DNA of 64,000 nt, taken from assembly GCA_019925795.1 (NCBI GenBank), contig CM034300.1, positions 73,511,021 through 73,575,020 on the forward strand. Reading direction: 5' to 3'. Positions within the stretch are counted from its first letter, which is position 1; each line of letters starts with the position of its first letter. The stretch comes from Dendrobium chrysotoxum. Lineage: Eukaryota; Streptophyta; Magnoliopsida; Asparagales; Orchidaceae. Position numbers and translations under genes: made by a program. Shown here one piece after another: positions 58,300 through 64,000 of this stretch. Under the pieces are notes generated by a model. It was not told the origin of the DNA. It made no database searches and worked only from the letters and a program-made list of their open reading frames with translations.

Positions 58300-59000
58300 C
58301 TCAATTTGACCCCTAGTTGACCAGGGGTCAAAATGACCAAAATACCCCTATGGGGTATAAATAGTCACTTTGATCAAATGAGCTCCAAATCAAGTACAAC
58401 CACTTCTAGCAATTTTCAAATGTCAAACCAAACCTGTTGGACCCACTTCCAGCCCCTGGGTCAACCTGGTTGACCAAGTCAACCTGGGTTGACCAAACAG
58501 ACCTTTAAGGGTCAAAACAGGTCATTTTGACCAAATGACCTCCTTAGACTTTGGGACCATCTTCATTTGTCTCCAAATATCAAACCAAATCTGTTGAGCC
58601 CATTTCCAGACCCTGGACCCACCTGGTTGACCAAGTCAACCAGGGTTGACCTAAAAGGCCCATTAAGGGCCCAAACAGGTCATTTTGACCAAATGACCTC
58701 TCCAGACCTTGAAACCACCACCAGTGGACTCAGAATGTCATTATGAACTGGTTAGACCCAATCCCTGACCCTGGGTCAACCTGGTTGACCAAGTCAACCC
58801 AGTTGACCCATTAAGCCCTTTAAGGGCCCCATAGGCCCATTTGACCCAGATGACCTATTTGACCTCTCAAACCTATTCCACCAGATTCCAAATATCATTT
58901 GGAGTTGCTTCAACTCAAATCCTGGACCTGGGTCAGCCTGGTTGACCAAGTTAAACCAGGTTGACTAGTTCAAGCCTTTAAGCTTTTCCACTTTGAATCA
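58300..59000. repeat. 158-bp tandem repeat with GGTTGACC...GTCAACC dyads
   Basis: CTGGTTGACCAAGTCAAC recurs at 58465, 58623, 58781 and, changed, at 58938, spacings of 158, 158 and 157. A related CTAGTTGACC lies at 58314. Between them CAGGTCATTTTGACCAAATG also recurs. The unit contains several near-palindromes. Confidence 0.88.
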
Positions 59001-60613
59001 AACATCAAATACATTCAAATCTCATTTAAATTTCATTGAAATGTACCTTTGATTATTTGGGTTGAATTGAGTACCTTGACCTAATCACCAGTTGACTTGG
59101 TCAACCATACACATGTATGGTCAAATCCAGTCAAAATTGATCCATTTGAATCAAATTAATGACTTTTAGTCAGTCAATTCAATTAAAACCCTTTAAATCT
59201 TTGATCCCACTATATTCTAGAGTGCGACCATATTCAAGTATAATACAAGTCCAGTCTTAGGATTTTGACCAAAGTCAACTTGTATATTTGGTCAAACATC
59301 CATTAGCTTGCACAAATACTCATTTAACCTATTCAAACTCCATCCAAACTAGCTCAACCAGCATTCAACATCCTCCCAAGTCCATATCAGCAGGTTTGAC
59401 CAGGTTGACTGGTCAAACAGTCAATATAAACCTTTGAATGGGTCAAAAATGATCAAACACCTTCTCAAATCTATTTCAAACCAATCTAACCTCCTCCAAC
59501 CCTTTCAAACAGTTCTCTAAGACCCTTCCATTACTATTTCAGCAGCCCAAATGGCTTTGGATTGGTCAAACATTCAAACCAAGTGTTTAGGAGGGTCAAA
59601 TTTGATCAAAACCCTTTTTAAACCTAATCTAATCTATCTTAAACCCATCCAGCTGTTTAATTAGGCTCTAGAAGTTTCCTAGAGCCTCTCCTAGCCCTTG
59701 GATCAAGATCCAATAGCTCATATCATCCCCACATGCTCACATGAGGACAAATCCCACTTTCCTTGTGGCATGTCCTTTTATTCCTTTTATTCCCTGCTGC
59801 TAACCAACCTCAGAGATAGGTGGCATCATCCAGGAGCTCCTCTAGTTGATCACAGCAGTTCAAACCATTTGGGATCAATTGAATAGGGCAAAGCATCATT
59901 TAGAGCCCTCATTCATGATCTAATCTTCTCTCTCCAACCAGAGCTTCTAAGGCTTAGACTCCATTCTCTTAGAGCTCCCCAGACCTCCCTTTTGATATTC
60001 CAAGTGAAATCCAACCGGTCAAACCTCGCCGGCGGCCAGATTTCGGTGAGCTCAAACCATAATCCGTCCAAGGCTTATATCGCTTGATCCATGGCGTTTT
60101 GAACCATGATTCCTGAAGAGAAGTTGAGCGTGGACAAACAACAAATTCAGAGAATCCTTGAATGGTTCAAACCGTCCCCTATCGAGGTAAAATTTTCTAA
60201 CCCTAGCTTAAGATACCTAGGCTTAATTAGCGTTTGGATAAGTGATTATTAAATGGTTAAAACATCACTCCACAAAATATGTTCATCTCCTTAATATAAG
60301 TTTCAAATTTCAAGAGAATTGATCGAACCGATTTCGTAAACGAGCCGTTTTTCTGTTCTAGGGCTTAATTCGGATTTTTTTTAAACTGAGCGAAATCTGG
60401 ACCGTTGATATTATGATCAACGGTCAGATTTCCACCGTTCCGCGGTCTATCCGACTACGGATTTGATCCGAGTTTGAGTAACGCCGTCCAACCAAATCAT
60501 GATCGCTCGTTTCGAACGGCGGGAGATCGAACAGTAGCCGTGGATTGCTGACACGGATAAGTTAATACCGCGTGGACCCCACGCGCATTTTTAATTCCGC
60601 GGCAATCATTGGC

Positions 60614-60648
60614 GGCGGCGCCAATCATTGCCAATGATTGGGCGCCGC
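60614..60648. repeat. GC-rich hairpin
   Basis: GGCGGCGCCAATCATTG is followed after one base by its complement with one inserted G. It lies in the only clearly GC-rich stretch (about 60540-60720) of this block. Confidence 0.8.
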
Positions 60649-60719
60649 CACCGCGGTTCGCAGAGCCCAATCAAGGGCCGCCACCTGTCCCACTCAGCTG
60701 CCGGCACCGCCATATTTAA

Positions 60720-61572
60720 AAGAATTTTTTTAAATAGTTTTTAAATGCAGAAAATTAAAAATATATATATAATAAATTAAATATTAATCTGATAGTTTAA
60801 TATAATATATTAAAATTCTCAGAATTTAATTTTCTTTTATTTAAAATTAAAACTACTTCAAAATATTTAATATAATTTGAATTATCTATATTATTTAAAT
60901 AATTAACCAATTACTTAATATTCAAATAATTAAGTAATATATATTTTCAAAATACTTTAATTTCATTTTAAAATATTATCAATAATTAAAGAAACTATTT
61001 CAAAATATTTTGATTTGAAATTAATTTGATTTGAAATATATCTTATATATTAAGTTATTTTCACTTAATTAAAAATATTTACAGATTAATTAATATTTGT
61101 TTGAAATATATCTTATAATTAACATGGAAACTTAATTTTTTTTTAAATCCACTTTCAAATTTCAGAAAGTATCCAAGATTTAATTTAATTTAATTTTGAA
61201 TTATTTTAAATATTAATTAATTTTAAATTATTTAAATTCTTTTAATTGATTCAAAACTTAAAATATTCAAATTAAATTCATTTTAAACCCAAAATTTAAG
61301 TGCAATACCTTAAAATTTTCAGAAAATTGAGTATTTTAATTTGATATTCATTTTAGGGATCAAGATTTGATTTATTTTAATTAATATTAATCATTTAACT
61401 ACTTTAATGTTTAATTAATATCTAAATTAAATATTATGTTAAAATATTTTGAAAATCAAAAGTGTATTTTCAAATAACCTTTGTAAATTAATAAGTTTCT
61501 CAAATCTTTAAAGATTCAATTTGATTATTTTTTTAAGTATTTCTATTTTAAAATTTATATTCTTATGTATAT

Positions 61573-61612
<40 letters not shown>

Positions 61613-63440
61613 TTATTTTAAAATCTACTTTAAAACTATATACATAGTAAATCTCTAAAATATTTGAGAGATCTCTTTTGAAATTTTAAGCATTGGATGA
61701 GTACATGAATGGAATTTGTGGAGGAAGGGTTAGTGAATAATGATATTCTAATTATTCACTAACCACTTTGTTAATCATTTCAATCAAATTTTAAAGTATT
61801 GCATGTGTAAATGCACACACCACTTAGTCTTAGGGTTCTCCTATATCCAAGATTAATTGTGTTTATATATATGTATGTCATGCATGTTATGTTAAGGGTT
61901 AGAATAACTTTGATTTGAACCCATTTAAACTTAATGACATCATTAAGGATAATAATTAAGGACTCATTTAGAGAACTTAGAGAATCTCTAATAATTAGGA
62001 TTTATTTCCTACTGACTTGAAACTTAAACCATTTAAATTTAGTGACATTCTCAGCCTCAAGAAAAATTTTCACTGACTTTTGAGATCATTAAGCCCCTTA
62101 ATTAACCTAATCAAAATCAACCCTTAATTAAGCCATTAAACTTTCTAGAAATTATAATAAATCAATTTTAAATCCAAAAATTACAAATAATACCTCAAAC
62201 TGACCAGAATTAAACCCTTAATCAACGAAAAATAAAAGCCCCATAACTGGACTTCAAAATTAAGTTTAATTTAACTTTAATTGAAATTCAATATTTAATT
62301 AGTTTAATTAATTAAAAATAATTAAAAATTCCAAAAATTTCTCAAACACTTAGCGATCACTCCTTAGGTCATTTCTGACCTTTGGAGTTGATTTCAAGAA
62401 GTTTGGAGATCATTTGGATCCAAATCACAAAAAGGGTCTCTAATTAAATAATTTAAATAATTCATTAAATACTCAAAACTTCAACAATTCATAACTAATT
62501 CAAATGAACTTCAAATTGAGCAAACTCAAAGGCATACAACTCATCTTAAGGTCTAATATTTATTAAAAATGTTAAGTCTCTAGAAATCAATCAATTTTAA
62601 AAAGTCAACTTTTGGTCAAACCTAATTCAAATTTAAGTCAAAATTTCAAACCTTCATAATAAAATGTAGAAAAATCCAATTTTAGTGTACTTACTGTCTA
62701 ACTGATCGTATTAAGGTCTAGTATTTTAATAAAATATTAAATTTCCAGAAAATACTTTAAATCAAAAAGTCAATTTTTAACCCCTTAATAAAATGATTAA
62801 AATAATCCGGAAAATACCAAATTTCAATAAATCATTCAAAATTCCAGAAAATATTAATTCAAACTTAAAACCAGCAACCAACTAATTCTAATTAAAATTA
62901 ATCAACCTTTAAACCTTAATCAAACTCAAATCACTTAATTATATCGGGTATCACTGGGTAACCCAAGCCTACAAGGCTATTAAAATAGCCCCAAGGAAGG
63001 TGAAATAAACTTCATGGCCTCGGTGTGCAACAAAGGTGGTATCCAATAAACAATCTAAATCAAGGTTAAAATCAACTTTAAATCATTAAGACTTAAACTT
63101 CAATTAAAATCTCCCTCAAGCCTTCCAACCAACCAGAACTTTAAGCAACTTCAATCAAGTGCCTATTTAGGACATATCAAAACCACACAGCCTATCTCAC
63201 ACACTGTAGATGGTTTGCTAGGACAACCAACTCTAGTATTAGGCTAGGCCGGTGTTCACTTTTCTGCTACTTGCGTGTGCCGGGTTTTCCATGATTTTCA
63301 TTGCATGCTGGTTGCTAGATTTAAGTAATTGATGTTGATGTGATTGTTTATTTATTTAATGCATTCTGTGTTGATTTGATTGTACGATTAGATCTACCCT
63401 TAGGCTAGGGACGATTTGTACTAATTCAATCTTATGCAGG
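60720..63440. other. Very AT-rich noncoding stretch
   Basis: Dominated by TTTAATTAAATT-type sequence, with no coding potential and no recognisable RNA gene. Confidence 0.6.
61576..61608. repeat. (TA)n microsatellite
   Basis: About 16 TA dinucleotides. Confidence 0.9.
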
Positions 63441-64000
63441 TGGTCATGCTCATACAGGGCATAAACTAAAGGGGGCAAAAAAATCATAATTATTAAATTG
63501 CACATGTGCTAAGCATGCTAAGACCACCTTTAAAATTAAAAGAGCATGGCCAAGTGTGGCTGGTTTGAGCATTTAAATTTCAAATATATTAACTGTTTGG
63601 GATGTAAATATAACTGTTGATTATTAGGATAACCCTGCAGGTTGTTGAGTCTAGATTTTAATTTTAATTAATGTAATTTGAGATGATATTTGAGTTGTAA
63701 ATTTAAAGTGATTTGAGATTGAGATGTTTAAACATCCAATTTGGAATCCAAAGAGAAAGGAACATCCCTTAGGGGAGAGTTCCTATCCATTTGGAGATCC
63801 AAATCAGGATGAATTTCAAATATTCAAAGAGAAAAGATAACACCCCTATCTATGGGGAGTTTCTTTTCATTTGGATATCCAGACCCGACAATCCAAGGAG
63901 TTCCAAGAAGACGAAGAAGTGAAGAACGAGAAGAATCTCAAATCTCAAAGTCACTTGAGTCTTAGGAGTAGAATCCAGATTGTAGTCAGTGGTACCCGGC

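Larger units (their letters stand above)
57022..64000 (+). repeat. Long noncoding repeat block, probably part of a very long LTR
   Basis: Begins TGTTGACCTCATTTTTG, where CCTCAT...ATGAGG forms a short terminal hairpin, directly at the break in the gypsy protease. No coding sequence is recognised in nearly 7 kb. The last 600 bases (GCAGGTGGTCATGC near 63438, GTGGTACCCGG at the end) look like 3' parts of plant chromovirus-type LTRs. If so, one LTR of about 7 kb spans the block. The alternative is several nested fragments. Confidence 0.45.

Overview
The window is nuclear DNA of a flowering plant. It holds intron-containing plant terpene synthase genes, spliced transposases, plant-type LTR retrotransposons, LINEs and MITEs, and its intergenic DNA is AT-rich. 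I cannot name the species. The terpene synthases look like angiosperm TPS-b proteins; a monocot or magnoliid source is possible but unproven.

Gene content is small. The only gene that reads through intact is a seven-exon TPS-b-type terpene synthase (TPS1, + strand, 6133-10560, 608 residues by my splicing). It has a plastid-type leader, RR(x8)W, DDIYD and an NDxxTxxxE metal site. Three decayed paralogs follow on the same strand: TPS2 (about 11384-15852, truncated at both ends), TPS3 (17242-23477, all seven exons at conserved lengths but two nonsense codons) and TPS4 (33258-34314, last two exons only). A C-terminal exon of a NET1/KIP1-like actin-binding protein lies on the minus strand at 31879-32852, next to TPS4.

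Transposons explain most of the rest. Intron 2 of the TPS paralogs has taken repeated insertions: a 206-bp MITE shared by TPS1 and TPS2; a 2.15-kb L1-type element carrying only ORF1 in TPS2; and a Mutator-type MITE, a 5'-truncated RTE LINE with an open reverse transcriptase frame, and a hAT-like element in TPS3. A 4.27-kb PIF/Harbinger element with TTA target duplications fills 26463-30733. From 34.7 to 40.4 kb lies one minus-strand Ty1-copia element split by two younger insertions: a 2.13-kb MULE in its integrase region and a 1.69-kb element of unknown class in its reverse transcriptase. Each split sits inside a target duplication, and the copia reading frame resumes on the far side.

From 41 kb to the end there are layered LTR retrotransposons: a second copia fragment, an Athila-like element with a 'plant transposon protein' ORF, and Tat/Ogre-like gypsy LTRs that carry 29-35-bp minisatellites. 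One such LTR is followed by a primer-binding site and decayed gag-protease. That gag-protease is interrupted at about 57022 by roughly 7 kb of noncoding, repeat-structured DNA, probably a very long LTR running out of the window.

The first 5.7 kb and 49.5-53.2 kb are two diverged copies of one segment. The second copy contains a direct-inverted-direct triplication.

The most unusual signal is at 35730-36403, inside the unclassified 1.69-kb insertion. Seven pairs of near-perfect 15-bp palindromes (consensus ATCGTCCAGGACGAT) occur, each pair offset by exactly 21 bp. The pairs recur about every 105 bp while most of the sequence between them has diverged.
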